Source: Micromonospora andamanensis
GTDB taxonomy: Bacteria > Actinomycetota > Actinomycetes > Mycobacteriales > Micromonosporaceae
Reading direction: 5' to 3'
Length of the DNA: 64,000 bases
Assembly: GCF_016863495.1 (NCBI RefSeq)
Contig: NZ_BOOZ01000002.1
Span: forward strand, 337,401-401,400
The translations under genes and the position numbers were made by a program. A model generated the notes under the pieces. The model was given only the letters and a program-made list of their open reading frames with translations, ran no database searches and was not told the DNA's origin. Positions 1 to 8,860 of the stretch are shown here, one piece after another (the stretch's first letter is position 1; each line of letters starts with the position of its first letter).

Positions 1-2748
1 GGCGAGCCTCGGGTCACCGCCAAGCCGACGCCACCACGGCGTCCGGCGGTGCCCGGGCCGAAGCCGAAGGGCCCGGTGCCCGGTCCGCCGCCACCGGCGG
101 CCCCGGTCGCCAAGCCGGCGAGCGCTCACGACATCGAGGTGGCCGCCGCGGAGGCGCGTGCCGCCGCGCTGAAGGCTGAGCAGGAGGCCGCGGTCAAGGC
201 CGCACAGGCCGCCCGCCAGCAGCAGCGGGAGAACGTCCGCCGGGAGCCCCCGGCCGACGGTGGTTCCCGTCCGGGTCCGGGTCCCCGACCCGGTCCTGGC
301 ACCATGCCGCCCCGCCCGGGTTCTCCGGCCGCGGGTCGTCCCGGTGCGACAAACCCGGGTCCGGGTGGCCGGCAGGGTCGCCCGCCGGCGCGCGGCGCCG
401 GTAACAACCCCTTCGGTATCCAGGGCAGCCAGCAGCAACGTCCGCCGGCCGCCGGTGCCGGTGGTTCCCGCCCCAGCCCGGCTTCGATGCCGCCGCGGCC
501 CAGCCCGGCTTCGATGCCGCCGCGGCCGAGTCCGGCTTCGATGCCGAGCCAGCGGCCAGGTCGTCCGGGTGGTCCGGGTGCCGGTCGTCCCGGTGGGGGC
601 GCCGGTCGTCCGGGTGGCGGCGGCGGTGGCGGTGGCTACCGTGGCGGTCCCGGTGGCGGCGGTGGCTACCGTGGCGGTCCCGGTGGTGGTGCCGGTGGCG
701 GCGGTGGCGGTGGCTACCGTGGCGGTCCCGGTGGTGGTGCCGGTGGCGGTGGATTCCGCCCGGGTGCGCCGGCCGGTGGCGGCGGTCGCCCAGGTGGCGG
801 CGGTCGTGGCCGGGGCGGTGGAGCCGCCGGTGCCTTCGGGCGTCCGGGTGGCAAGCCCACCCGTGGCCGCAAGTCCAAGAAGCAGCGCAGACAGGAGTTC
901 GACAACCTGTCGGCCCCGACCATGAGCTCGGGTGCCCCCCGGGGTCAGGGTCAGGTGGTCCGGCTCTCCCGGGGCGCCTCGCTGTCGGACTTCGCCGACA
1001 AGATCAACGCTAACCCCGGCTCGCTGGTCCAGGAGATGTTCAACCTGGGCGAGATGGTCACGGCGACCCAGTCGTGCTCCGACGACACGCTGCTGCTGTT
1101 GGGTGAGCACCTCGGCTTCAACGTGCAGATCGTCAGCCCGGAGGACGAGGATCGCGAGCTGCTCGCGCAGTTCAACATCGATCTCGACGCCGAGGTCGCG
1201 GAGGACCGCCTGGTCAGCCGGGCCCCGGTGGTGACCGTCATGGGCCACGTCGACCACGGTAAGACCAAGCTGCTCGACGCGATCCGCAAGGCGAACGTCG
1301 TCGCCGGTGAGGCCGGAGGCATCACCCAGCACATCGGTGCCTACCAGGTCCACGTGCCGCACGAGGGCGAGGACCGCGCGGTGACGTTCATCGACACTCC
1401 GGGTCACGAGGCGTTCACCGCCATGCGTGCCCGTGGTGCCCAGGTGACGGACATCGTGATCCTGGTGGTCGCGGCCGACGACGGTGTCATGCCGCAGACC
1501 ATCGAGGCGCTGAACCACGCCAAGGCGGCCGAGGTGCCGATCGTGGTGGCGGTCAACAAGGTCGACAAGCCGGAGGCGAACCCGGACAAGGTCCGCCAGC
1601 AGCTGACCGAGTACGGCCTGGTCGCCGAGGAGTACGGCGGCGACACCATGTTCGTCAACGTGGCCGCGAAGCCCGGCATCGGCATCGAGGATCTGCTCGA
1701 AGCGGTGCTGCTCACCGCTGACGCGTCGCTGGAGCTGACCGCTCCGATCGACGGGCCGGCGCAGGGTGTGGCCATCGAGGCGCACCTGGACAAGGGCCGT
1801 GGTGCGGTGGCGACGGTGCTGGTGCAGAAGGGCACCCTGCGGGCGGGCGACTCGATCGTCGCCGGTGGGGCGCACGGCCGGGTCCGGGCGATGCTCGACG
1901 AGAACGGCAACCAGGTCAACGAGGCGGGTCCGGCGCGTCCGGTCATGGTCCTCGGCCTGACCGCGGTGCCGGGAGCGGGCGACACCTTCCTCGCCGCGGC
2001 GGACGACCGCACGGTGCGGCAGATCGCCGAGCAGCGGCAGGCGCGGCGGCGGGCGGCGGCATTCGCGAACTCCCGTGGTCGGGCCACTCTTGAGACGCTC
2101 ATGGAGCAGCTCAAGGAGGGCGAGAAGACGTCGCTCAACCTCATCCTCAAGGGTGACGTCTCCGGTTCGGTGGAGGCCCTGGAGGACGCGCTGTTCAACC
2201 TCGACATCCCCGAGGAGGTCCAGCTCAAGGTCCTCGACCGGGGTGTCGGCGCGATCACCGAGAGCAACGTCATGCTGGCGAGCGCGTCGTCCGAGCCGGT
2301 CACGATCATCGGCTTCAACGTGCGGGCCTCCAACAAGGTCCGCGAGATGGCCGACCGCGAGGGCGTGGAGATCCGGTACTACACCGTCATCTACCAGGCC
2401 ATCGAGGAGATCGAGGCGGCGCTCAAGGGCCTGCTCAAGCCGGAGTACGAGGAGGTCGAGCTGGGCTCCGCGGAGATCCGCGACGTGTTCCGCTCGTCCA
2501 AGATCGGCAACATCTCCGGTTGCATCGTCCGATCGGGTGTCATCCGACGGAACGCGAAGGCGCGCCTGCTGCGCGACGGCACGGTCGTGGCGGACAACCT
2601 CACGATCAGCTCGCTCAAGCGGTTCAAGGACGACGCGACGGAGGTCCGCGAGGGCTTCGAGTGCGGTCTGACCCTGGGTGGTTACAACAACGTCCAGGTC
2701 GGCGACGTGATCGAGACCTTCGAGATGCGGGAGAAGGTTCGCGCCTGA
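1..2748 (+). CDS. infB: Translation initiation factor IF-2 (5' partial)
   Basis: IF-2 is the GTPase that delivers fMet-tRNA to the 30S subunit and promotes subunit joining. The reading frame is open from the first base of the window, so the true start lies upstream; the GTG at 49 is only the first internal start codon. The first ~900 nt encode a low-complexity Pro/Gly/Arg-rich N-terminal extension. The G domain follows: GHVDHGKT at 1243-1266, DTPGH at 1393-1407 and NKVD at 1555-1566. The rest covers the beta-barrel and fMet-tRNA-binding domains and ends in EKVRA. Order with the DUF503 gene and rbfA downstream is the usual actinobacterial arrangement. Family assignment is certain; only the start is missing. 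Confidence 0.98.
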   Translation, partial: GEPRVTAKPTPPRRPAVPGPKPKGPVPGPPPPAAPVAKPASAHDIEVAAAEARAAALKAEQEAAVKAAQAARQQQRENVRREPPADGGSRPGPGPRPGPGTMPPRPGSPAAGRPGATNPGPGGRQGRPPARGAGNNPFGIQGSQQQRPPAAGAGGSRPSPASMPPRPSPASMPPRPSPASMPSQRPGRPGGPGAGRPGGGAGRPGGGGGGGGYRGGPGGGGGYRGGPGGGAGGGGGGGYRGGPGGGAGGGGFRPGAPAGGGGRPGGGGRGRGGGAAGAFGRPGGKPTRGRKSKKQRRQEFDNLSAPTMSSGAPRGQGQVVRLSRGASLSDFADKINANPGSLVQEMFNLGEMVTATQSCSDDTLLLLGEHLGFNVQIVSPEDEDRELLAQFNIDLDAEVAEDRLVSRAPVVTVMGHVDHGKTKLLDAIRKANVVAGEAGGITQHIGAYQVHVPHEGEDRAVTFIDTPGHEAFTAMRARGAQVTDIVILVVAADDGVMPQTIEALNHAKAAEVPIVVAVNKVDKPEANPDKVRQQLTEYGLVAEEYGGDTMFVNVAAKPGIGIEDLLEAVLLTADASLELTAPIDGPAQGVAIEAHLDKGRGAVATVLVQKGTLRAGDSIVAGGAHGRVRAMLDENGNQVNEAGPARPVMVLGLTAVPGAGDTFLAAADDRTVRQIAEQRQARRRAAAFANSRGRATLETLMEQLKEGEKTSLNLILKGDVSGSVEALEDALFNLDIPEEVQLKVLDRGVGAITESNVMLASASSEPVTIIGFNVRASNKVREMADREGVEIRYYTVIYQAIEEIEAALKGLLKPEYEEVELGSAEIRDVFRSSKIGNISGCIVRSGVIRRNAKARLLRDGTVVADNLTISSLKRFKDDATEVREGFECGLTLGGYNNVQVGDVIETFEMREKVRA
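474..554 (+). repeat. 27-bp tandem repeat inside infB
   Basis: Three tandem units of 27 bp start at 474, 501 and 528 and encode three copies of the peptide SPASMPPRP; the third is slightly diverged. They lie in the unstructured N-terminal extension of IF-2, so copy number can change without shifting the frame. Confidence 0.9.
598..830 (+). repeat. Glycine-rich low-complexity tract in infB
   Basis: Repeated GGT/GGC-rich units encode runs such as [13 protein letters not shown], followed by [16 protein letters not shown]. The YRGG/RGG pattern resembles RNA-binding low-complexity segments. It stays in frame with IF-2 and precedes a basic stretch ending [10 protein letters not shown]. Confidence 0.9.
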
Positions 2749-2764
2749 TCCTGCGGTGACGCAC

Positions 2765-2806
2765 TGATCAAGGGGTTTACGCCGCGCGGCGTAAACCCCT
2801 TGATCA
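2765..2806. terminator. Perfect 42-nt palindrome after infB
   Basis: Bases 2765-2806 form an uninterrupted palindrome centred at 2785/2786; the 5' arm begins TGATCAAGGGGTTTACGCCG. It lies 16 bp after the infB stop and 33 bp before the next start. It could fold into a very stable hairpin on either strand. There is no U-tract, so it is either an actinobacterial-type U-less terminator, an mRNA processing structure or a protein-binding dyad. Confidence 0.6.
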
Positions 2807-2839
2807 TGTGGGGTGGGGTGCGGGTAGTGTCCCGAGACG

Positions 2840-3133
2840 ATGTACACCGAAACCGCAGTATTCGACCTGCTGCTGCCGGGGGACTCCCGCTCGCTGAAGG
2901 CCAAGAGGTCGTACGTACGGCCGATCGTCGCGGCACTTCGCCGGTTCGACGTGTCGGCCGCCGAGGTGGGGGCGCTCGACCTGCACGGGCGAGCTGAGAT
3001 AGGAGTGGCGGTGGTGGCCGCCGAGGCGGCACACGCCCGCGAGGTGCTCGACTCGTGCGAGCGGTTGGTCGCGAGCCGTCCGGAGGTCGAACTGCTGTCG
3101 GTACGCCGCCGGTTGCACGGCGACGACGACTGA
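2840..3133 (+). CDS. DUF503 / YlxP family protein
   Basis: This 97-residue protein matches the small DUF503 family found between infB and rbfA in many Gram-positive bacteria. Visible family features are the N-terminal beta strand followed by LPGDSRSLKAKRSYVRPIV, the central segment VGALDLHGRAEIGVAVVA, and a short basic C-terminus. Members are small alpha/beta proteins of uncertain role; homologues have been linked to ribosome assembly, and the neighbourhood fits that. The ATG at 2840 follows the palindrome at 2765-2806 and has no good Shine-Dalgarno, so it may be expressed as part of the infB transcript. Confidence 0.88.
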   Translation: MYTETAVFDLLLPGDSRSLKAKRSYVRPIVAALRRFDVSAAEVGALDLHGRAEIGVAVVAAEAAHAREVLDSCERLVASRPEVELLSVRRRLHGDDD

Positions 3134-3209
3134 GCCGTTGGCCGCCGCCCCGCACGCCGGGGCGGACGGCGCGGGTAGGGTTCGAGTGTTGGGGTCGGTC
3201 CGGGCTCCG

Positions 3210-3225
3210 GTGACGCCGGCGTCAC
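3210..3225. other. 16-nt palindrome upstream of rbfA
   Basis: GTGACGCCGGCGTCAC is a perfect palindrome 41 bp before the rbfA start. A TAGGGT hexamer at 3175-3180 could be a -10 element, which would put the dyad in the leader. Function unknown; it may be an operator or simply a hairpin in GC-rich DNA. Confidence 0.3.
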
Positions 3226-3265
3226 TGGTCCCGGCCGGTAGCGGGACGCCGTGGAGGTGGCGGAG

Positions 3266-3766
3266 ATGACGGATGCGGCCAAGGTACGCCGGCACGCGGA
3301 GCGGGTGCGCGAACTGGTCGCGTCGGTGGTGCGGAGTCAGATCAAGGACCCTCGACTCGGCATGATCACCATCACCGACGCCCGGATCACGGCCGACCTG
3401 CGCGACGCCACTGTCTTCTACACGGTGCTCGGCGACGCGGCAGCCCAGGCGGGCACCGCAGCCGCGCTGGACAGTGCCAAGGGCATGCTGCGCAGCACGG
3501 TCGGCAAAGCCCTCGGCCTGCGGCACTCGCCGACGCTGACCTTCGTTCTGGACGACGTCCAGGATCAGGTCAAGCACATCGACGACCTGCTCGCCGCCGC
3601 CCGCAACGCCGACGCCGAGGTGCAGCGCCTCGCCGCTCGGGCCCAGTACGCAGGTGAGCCGCAGCCGTACCGGCTGGACGCGGACGAGGACGAGGCCGAC
3701 GAGGCCGACGAGGGCGAGACCGCCGAGGCGGGCACTGACGAGGCCAGGGGCGGGGAACGGCGGTGA
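3266..3766 (+). CDS. rbfA: 30S ribosome-binding factor A
   Basis: RbfA is a late 30S maturation factor that binds the 16S rRNA helix 1 region. The 166-residue product has the family KH-like core: AKVRRHAERVRELVASVV near the N-terminus, IKDPRLGMITITDARIT, and LRHSPTLTFVLDD. The acidic tail (DEDEADEADEGE) is lineage-specific. I chose ATG 3266 because GGAGG at 3253-3257 sits 8 nt upstream; the in-frame GTG at 3251 would place the Shine-Dalgarno inside the gene. The last codons overlap the start of the next gene by GTGA, implying translational coupling. Confidence 0.95.
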   Translation: MTDAAKVRRHAERVRELVASVVRSQIKDPRLGMITITDARITADLRDATVFYTVLGDAAAQAGTAAALDSAKGMLRSTVGKALGLRHSPTLTFVLDDVQDQVKHIDDLLAAARNADAEVQRLAARAQYAGEPQPYRLDADEDEADEADEGETAEAGTDEARGGERR

Positions 3767-4920
3767 CCGCTCCCTCCGGTGGTGCCCTCACCGACTCGGA
3801 CCCGGCCGTCCTGCGGCAGGCTGGCCCCGGCCGGTCCGGTCCGGCGGGCGCCGCCGGACCGGCGGTCCAGGCTGCTGGCGGGGCGGTCTCCGCCGGCCCC
3901 ACCGAGGCCGACTGGGACGCCGCGGTGGCAGCGGTACGCCAGCTACCGGCTGACGGTCGGGTGCTGCTGATCTGTCACGTCAATCCGGACGGCGACGCGC
4001 TGGGCAGCATGCTCGGTTTCGCGCTCGGCTTGCGGCGGCTCGGCGTACGCCTGTTGCAGGCCACCTTCCCCGGCCCGCTCGAGGTGCCCGAGCCGTTGAG
4101 CGGCCTGCCCGGTCTGGATCTGCTGGTGCCCGAGTCGGCGGTGGAGACCGAGCCGGACCTGGTCATCTGCTTCGACGCGGCGAGCGAGTCGCGGCTCGGT
4201 GACCTGGCCGACCGGCTGGCCGGGAAGGGCACCGCGCTGGTGCTCGACCACCACGCCTCGAACAGCGGTTTCGGCGACGTCAACCTGGTCGACCCGGACG
4301 CGGCGGCCACGTCGGTGGTCGCGGAGGAACTGCTGGCCCGGCTCGGCGTACCGCTGGACGCCGGTATCGCCGAGTGCCTGTACGTGGCGTTGAGCACCGA
4401 CACCGGCTCGTTCCGGTTCGACGCGACCACCCCGGCCGTGCACGAGATGGCCGCCCGCCTGCTGGCCACCGGCATCCGGCCGGGGGAAATCTCCCGGCAG
4501 GTGTTCGACAGCCGGCCGTTCGGCGCGGTGCGGCTCTTCGGCGAGGTGCTCGGGCGGGCCAGGCTGGAGCCTGCGGAGGCCGGCGGACAGGGCCTGGTGT
4601 GGACCTACGCGACCCTGGACGACCTGGCCCGGCACGAGCAGCGGCCGTACGTGCTGGAGGCACTCATCGATCCGGTGCGCTGCACCGCCGAGGCCGACGT
4701 GAGCTGTGTGATCAAGCAGACCGCGCCGGGCGTGTGGGCTGTCTCGCTGCGCAGTAAGGGTGGTACGGACGTGAGCCGGGTGGCGGTCGCGCTCGGTGGT
4801 GGTGGCCACCGGCTGGCCGCCGGTTTCACCGCCCATGGCACCGTGGACGAGGTCATCGAGCGGATCCGGACGCAGTTGAGGACGTACGCCCCGGAGAGCG
4901 GTGCCGACCAGCAGGGGTGA
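3763..4920 (+). CDS. DHH/DHHA1 phosphoesterase, NrnA-type nanoRNase / pAp phosphatase
   Basis: DHH-family enzymes of this type degrade 2-5 nt RNAs and/or dephosphorylate 3'-phosphoadenosine-5'-phosphate. In 385 residues the metal-binding motifs are visible: CHVNPDGDALGS (71-82), DHH (162-164) and STDTGSF (211-217), with the DHHA1 substrate motif GGGGHRLAAGF near 354. The first ~45 residues are an Ala/Gly-rich extension that could mean a later start, but GTG 3763 overlaps the rbfA stop (GTGA), which supports it. Position after rbfA matches NrnA in other actinobacteria. Substrate preference cannot be read from sequence. Confidence 0.92.
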   Translation: MTAPSGGALTDSDPAVLRQAGPGRSGPAGAAGPAVQAAGGAVSAGPTEADWDAAVAAVRQLPADGRVLLICHVNPDGDALGSMLGFALGLRRLGVRLLQATFPGPLEVPEPLSGLPGLDLLVPESAVETEPDLVICFDAASESRLGDLADRLAGKGTALVLDHHASNSGFGDVNLVDPDAAATSVVAEELLARLGVPLDAGIAECLYVALSTDTGSFRFDATTPAVHEMAARLLATGIRPGEISRQVFDSRPFGAVRLFGEVLGRARLEPAEAGGQGLVWTYATLDDLARHEQRPYVLEALIDPVRCTAEADVSCVIKQTAPGVWAVSLRSKGGTDVSRVAVALGGGGHRLAAGFTAHGTVDEVIERIRTQLRTYAPESGADQQG

Positions 4921-4980
4921 TTTCAGGGTCAGCTCCGGGGCGTCGGCGCTTCGGCACCTGGACAGGACGGGGAGAATCGG

Positions 4981-5391
4981 ATGATGGAGCAGCCCCACGA
5001 TCTCACCGTCGACGCCCCGCGCACCTGGGAGCGGCCGGTTGTCTGCGTACCGGTGCTTGTCGCCCTCTCGCTTGTCGGCGGCCGCTTCCCGTCCTTCTCG
5101 ACCGAGGCGAACGTCTATGTGTTCGGGGCCGGCGGGGTGCTGATCTGGCTCGGCCTGACCAAGCGGGTGCAGGCGCGGCCGGCGCCCGAGCGATTGCGGT
5201 CCGGCGCGGTCTGGTGGGCGCTGCCGGTGGTGGTCTTCGGGATCTTCGAGGGTGCCACCTTCGTCGCGGCGGCCGGTGACGATTTCCCCACCTTCTCCCG
5301 GCTGGCCGACCCGCTGCTGGAGGACCGCCTGGTCCGTTCGGCGGCCTGGTTGGTGTGGTTGTCGGCGTTCTGGGGACTGGTGCGGCGATGA
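4981..5391 (+). CDS. Small multi-pass membrane protein
   Basis: The 136-residue product has about four hydrophobic segments (roughly residues 20-40, 46-58, 76-95 and 119-134) and no motif I recognise. A GGGGAG Shine-Dalgarno lies just upstream of the ATG ATG pair at 4981. Its stop overlaps the start of the next small membrane protein (ATGA), so the two are probably made together. It follows the DHH gene by 60 bp and may share that operon. Function unknown. Confidence 0.75.
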   Translation: MMEQPHDLTVDAPRTWERPVVCVPVLVALSLVGGRFPSFSTEANVYVFGAGGVLIWLGLTKRVQARPAPERLRSGAVWWALPVVVFGIFEGATFVAAAGDDFPTFSRLADPLLEDRLVRSAAWLVWLSAFWGLVRR

Positions 5392-5600
5392 TGCGGGTCC
5401 TGGCGATCGGCGGTTTCCTGGTCGGGCTGGCGTTGTTCGGGCTCGTCGAGTGGCTGGCCCGGCGGGAGGGCTCGAAGATCCCGACGCTCGGCGAACTCTG
5501 CGGTTACGTCATGCGGTACGAGGTGGGTCCGGTGCCGGTGGGCCGGATCGGGCTGTTCGGCTTCTGGTGGTGGATCGGCTGGCACTTCCTGGCCCGGTGA
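5388..5600 (+). CDS. Small membrane protein, coupled to preceding gene
   Basis: This 70-residue protein has a hydrophobic N-terminal helix (VLAIGGFLVGLALFGLVEWL), a short cytoplasmic loop with RREGSKIPTLGEL, and a Trp-rich C-terminal helix (FGFWWWIGWHFLAR). ATG 5388 overlaps the preceding stop by ATGA; a second ATG follows at 5391. The pair looks like a two-component membrane unit, but I do not recognise a function. Confidence 0.7.
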   Translation: MMRVLAIGGFLVGLALFGLVEWLARREGSKIPTLGELCGYVMRYEVGPVPVGRIGLFGFWWWIGWHFLAR

Positions 5601-5674
5601 CCGGAGCCAACCTGTCCAGATCGCGGGAACAGCGCGCACCATGTGGACCTGAACGATAACTTGGGAAACGGTCA

Positions 5675-5689
5675 GCGCCGCTTCGGCGC
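5675..5689 (+). other. Short hairpin in the 5601-5864 gap
   Basis: GCGCCG-CTT-CGGCGC forms a 6-bp stem with a 3-nt loop, flanked on both sides by GGTCAG. It could end the upstream small-membrane-protein transcript or sit in the leader of the small ORF at 5865. Nothing else recognisable was seen in this 264-bp gap. Confidence 0.35.
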
Positions 5690-5864
5690 AGGTCAGGGGG
5701 CGGAGCCATACCCGGTGCCGCCTCGTTTCAGGGTCGACCGACCCGGGCCACCAGGCCGCCCATCCGCCGCCCCGGCGACCCCGGAACCGGCTTCGGGCGA
5801 CAGTCGTAGCACCGCCCTGACGCGCCGCCGCGCTCGGTGACGCGTGCCCTGGAAGGAAGCCACA

Positions 5865-5954
5865 ATGGCCGCCAAGCCCAAGCCCGAAACCACCGACGAG
5901 GCCCGTGAGCAGGCCCGTCGCGCCCTCCAGACCTCCATGGACACCCGGCAGTGA
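5865..5954 (+). CDS. Candidate 29-residue small protein
   Basis: An ATG at 5865 is preceded by GGAAGGAAG (5851-5859), a strong Shine-Dalgarno at 5-nt spacing. The 29-codon frame encodes a charged, probably helical peptide: a lysine-proline N-terminus (MAAKPKPETT) then an amphipathic EAREQARRALQTSM segment. No family recognised. The strong ribosome-binding site in an otherwise empty gap is the main argument for a real gene; length alone would not support it. Confidence 0.5.
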   Translation: MAAKPKPETTDEAREQARRALQTSMDTRQ

Positions 5955-6126
5955 CGCTGTCCGACCGGCGGTGACGCCGAGCCGCCGACGCGTACGACGG
6001 CACCGCCGGTCCGGTCGTCCCTCCGGGTGGCCGGGCTGGACCGGCGCAGCCCCGAGGGAGCGCTCGCCGGGGTAAGTGGTCTACAGCCTTGCTCCCCTTA
6101 CGTATCCCGTGCCACCATCGGCGGCG

Positions 6127-7458
6127 ATGAGCCAGTCCACAGCCGCCGCCGGCCGGGTCGCTTCGCCGCGCCGGATCGCCGCGCTCGCCCTGCCCGCCCT
6201 CGTGGTGCTCGCCGCCGAACCTCTCTACGTGCTCGTCGACACCGCGGTCGTCGGCCATCTGGGCCGGGTGCCGCTGGCGGCGGTCGCCGTCGGCGGGACC
6301 GTGATGACCCTCACCGCCTGGATCGGGACCGTCGTCGCGTACGGCACGACCGGCCGCGCCGCCCGCCGGTTCGGCGCCGGCGACCGCGCCGCCGCGGTGG
6401 CCGAGGGCGTCCAGGCGTCCTGGTCGGCACTTGGCGCGGGGCTGGCGGTCGTGGTCGGCATGCAGTTCGGCGGTGGCGCCCTGGCGGGGGCCCTGGCCGG
6501 CGGCGGTGAGGTGGGCGTCGCCGCGGCGGAGTGGCTGCGGATCGCCGCGTTCGGTGCCCCGGGGCTGCTGCTCGCCGCCGCCGGTAACGGCTGGCTGCGG
6601 GGAGTGCAGGACACCCGCCGGCCGCTGCTCTTCGTGGTCGGCCCCAACCTGCTCTCCGCGGTGCTCTGCCCGGTGCTCGTCTACCCGGTCGGCATGGGGC
6701 TGAACGGCTCGGCGGTGGCGAACGTGATCGCGCAGACCCTCTCCGGTGCTCTCTTCGCCGCCGCCCTGGTGGCCGAGCGGGTGGCACTGCGCCCGCGCCC
6801 CCGGGTGATCGGCCAGCAACTGGTGCTCAGCCGGGACCTGCTGGTCCGGGGCGTGGCCTTCCAGGCCAGCTTCCTGTCCGCCACGGCGGTGGCCGCCCGG
6901 TTCGGTGCCGCCACGGTGGGTGCCCACCAGATCGCCGTACAGCTCTGGTTCTTCGCGGCGCTGGTGCTCGACGCGCTTGCCATCGCCGCGCAGGCGCTTG
7001 TCGGAGCGGCGCTCGGTGGCGGTGACGACGCGACAGCCCGGGCGCTGGCCCGACGGATCAGCCGACTCGGAGCGATCTGCGGTACGGCGTTCGCCGTGCT
7101 CGCGGCGGCCGGCGCGGGTGTGGTGCCCACCTGGTTCAGCTCCGATCCGGCGGTACACGACCAGGCGCTGGTGGCCTGGCCCTGGTTCGCCGCGATGCTG
7201 CCGTTGGCCGGGGTGGTGTTCGCCCTCGACGGCGTGCTGATCGGCGCGGGTGACATCCGCTACCTGCGCAACCTCACGGTGGCCGGTGCGCTCGGCGGTT
7301 TCCTGCCGGCGATCTGGCTGGCGTACGCCCTTGATCTGGGCCTCGGTGGCATCTGGGCCGGGCTGATGCTGTTCACCGTGATCCGCCTGGTCGGGCTGCT
7401 GCTGCGGCTGCGCAGCGGTGCCTGGGCGGTGACCGGCGCGGTCCGCGGCGCCGCCTGA
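6127..7458 (+). CDS. MATE family efflux transporter (DinF-like)
   Basis: MATE transporters are 12-helix antiporters that export cationic drugs or metabolites using Na+ or H+ gradients. The 443-residue product has twelve hydrophobic segments in two similar halves and the family signature near the N-terminus (ALPALVVLAAEPLYVLVDTAVVGHLG). I chose ATG 6127 over the in-frame GTG at 6076 because the extra 17 residues are not hydrophobic and are unlike the family N-terminus; the Shine-Dalgarno is weak for both. It ends directly against the convergent gene at 7459 with no spacer. Substrate unknown. Confidence 0.9.
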   Translation: MSQSTAAAGRVASPRRIAALALPALVVLAAEPLYVLVDTAVVGHLGRVPLAAVAVGGTVMTLTAWIGTVVAYGTTGRAARRFGAGDRAAAVAEGVQASWSALGAGLAVVVGMQFGGGALAGALAGGGEVGVAAAEWLRIAAFGAPGLLLAAAGNGWLRGVQDTRRPLLFVVGPNLLSAVLCPVLVYPVGMGLNGSAVANVIAQTLSGALFAAALVAERVALRPRPRVIGQQLVLSRDLLVRGVAFQASFLSATAVAARFGAATVGAHQIAVQLWFFAALVLDALAIAAQALVGAALGGGDDATARALARRISRLGAICGTAFAVLAAAGAGVVPTWFSSDPAVHDQALVAWPWFAAMLPLAGVVFALDGVLIGAGDIRYLRNLTVAGALGGFLPAIWLAYALDLGLGGIWAGLMLFTVIRLVGLLLRLRSGAWAVTGAVRGAA

Positions 7459-7779
7459 TCAGACCTGGCTGAAGAGCGCGTAGGCGAAGAGCACCAGGGC
7501 CAGGCTCGCCGCGAAGGAGACGAGCATGGCGATGACCTTCACGGTGTTCGGGTAGCGATCGCGCAGGCGCTGTCGTCCCTGCCAGGCCCACCAGCGACGC
7601 CGGACCGCCCCGGCGCCGGGCAGGGCGGCCACGCCCTCGGCGATCCGGACGCCGAGCGTGCGTCTCGGCGGCGGGGGGTCCAGCATCCAGTCCGGCAGGA
7701 CGGTGGGCTGGTCGGGCGTACGCAGGCGGACCGGATCGCCGGGCTGGCGCGTTCGATCTGGACCTCGGTCGGTGGTCAT
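7459..7779 (-). CDS. Single-pass membrane protein of unknown function
   Basis: The 106-residue protein has a polar, Pro/Arg-rich N-terminal half and one C-terminal transmembrane helix (VIAMLVSFAASLALVLFAYALF), so it is probably tail-anchored with the N-terminus inside. Start ATG 7779 is preceded by GGGGAG at good spacing, better than the GTG 12 codons upstream. It is divergent from truB and convergent with the MATE gene. No family recognised. Confidence 0.7.
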   Translation of the reverse strand: MTTDRGPDRTRQPGDPVRLRTPDQPTVLPDWMLDPPPPRRTLGVRIAEGVAALPGAGAVRRRWWAWQGRQRLRDRYPNTVKVIAMLVSFAASLALVLFAYALFSQV

Positions 7780-7923
7780 CTCGTGCTCCCCGTGGTCTGC
7801 TGGCGCGGCGCTCACCGTCGCCGATACGTCAATCGTGTCAGGGATACACCAGCCCGGACATCCCGTTTTCGACTCCCTGTCCGGTGCTCAGGCCCGCCGG
7901 TCGGTCTGGCAGGCTTGCACGTC

Positions 7924-8808
7924 GTGAGCACAGACGGCCTGATCGTGGTGGACAAGCCCGGCGGTATGACCTCGCACGACGTGGTGGCCCGGATCCGCCG
8001 GCTGGCCCGGACCCGGCGCGTCGGTCACGGCGGCACGCTCGACCCGATGGCCACCGGGGTGCTGGTGATCGGGGTGGGCCGGGCCACCAGGTTGCTGACG
8101 TACGTGATCGGCGCGGACAAGAGCTACACGGCGACCATCCGGCTCGGTCAGGCCACGGTCACCGACGACGCGGAGGGCGACGTGATCGCGACCACGCCCG
8201 CCGGGACGCTCACCGACGAGGCGGTCCGCGAGGTGCTGGCCGGGCTGACCGGGGAGATCGACCAGGTGCCGAGCGCGGTGAGCGCCATCAAGATCAATGG
8301 GCAGCGGGCGTACAAGCGGGTCCGCGAGGGGGAGAGCGTCGACCTGCCGGCCCGGCGGGTCACCGTGTCCCGGCTCGACGTGCTGGCGATCCGACGAGAT
8401 CGGCCCGACGTGGTCGACGTCGACGTCGACGTGGCCTGCTCGACCGGGACGTACATCCGGGCGATCGCCCGCGACGCGGGCCTGGCCCTGGCGGTCGGCG
8501 GCCACCTGACCGCACTGCGGCGTACCGCGGTGGGCGGGTTCACCCTGGCGGAGGCCGCCACCCTCGACGAGCTGGAGCGCCGGGCGCCGGACGTGGTGGG
8601 CCTGCCGCTCGCGGTCGCGGCCGAGCGGTTCTTCCCCCGCCGGGACGCCACCGCCGAGGAGGCGAAGGTGCTCTCCCATGGCGGTCCGCTCGACCCGGTC
8701 GGCCACACCGGGCCGTACGCGGTCTTCGATCCGGCCGGCGGGCTGATCGCTATCGTCAGCGAGCGGGCGGGCCGGGCCCGGGCGGAAATCGTGCTGGCCC
8801 CGGCCTGA
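7924..8808 (+). CDS. truB: tRNA pseudouridine(55) synthase
   Basis: TruB isomerises U55 in the T-loop of tRNAs. The 294-residue protein starts VSTDGLIVVDKPGGMTSHD, with the catalytic motif GHGGTLDPMATGVL at 34-47 (Asp40 the expected nucleophile) and the later KSYTATIRLGQATVTDD segment. GTG 7924 is preferred to upstream in-frame starts, which would add 47 residues unlike the family. CAGGCT ends 8 nt before this GTG and could be a weak leaderless-type promoter. RibF, rpsO and pnp follow in the conserved order. Confidence 0.96.
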   Translation: MSTDGLIVVDKPGGMTSHDVVARIRRLARTRRVGHGGTLDPMATGVLVIGVGRATRLLTYVIGADKSYTATIRLGQATVTDDAEGDVIATTPAGTLTDEAVREVLAGLTGEIDQVPSAVSAIKINGQRAYKRVREGESVDLPARRVTVSRLDVLAIRRDRPDVVDVDVDVACSTGTYIRAIARDAGLALAVGGHLTALRRTAVGGFTLAEAATLDELERRAPDVVGLPLAVAAERFFPRRDATAEEAKVLSHGGPLDPVGHTGPYAVFDPAGGLIAIVSERAGRARAEIVLAPA

Positions 8809-8860
8809 CGCCGCCCGGCCGAGCGCCGACGGTAGGGCTCAACGACAGCGGAGGAGCAGC

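Noticed and set aside
474..830. Repeat array that could be mistaken for a CRISPR or satellite
   Set aside because: The repeats are contiguous without unique spacers, keep the reading frame and encode the IF-2 low-complexity extension.
5643..5840. 65-codon open frame starting GTG 5643
   Set aside because: No Shine-Dalgarno, Pro/Arg-rich translation typical of random GC-rich frames; the 29-codon ORF downstream has far better initiation signals.
5840..5864. Resemblance of GGAAGGAAGC to the SRP RNA apical loop
   Set aside because: Only ten bases match, the flanking stem of an SRP RNA is absent, and the sequence works simply as a ribosome-binding site.
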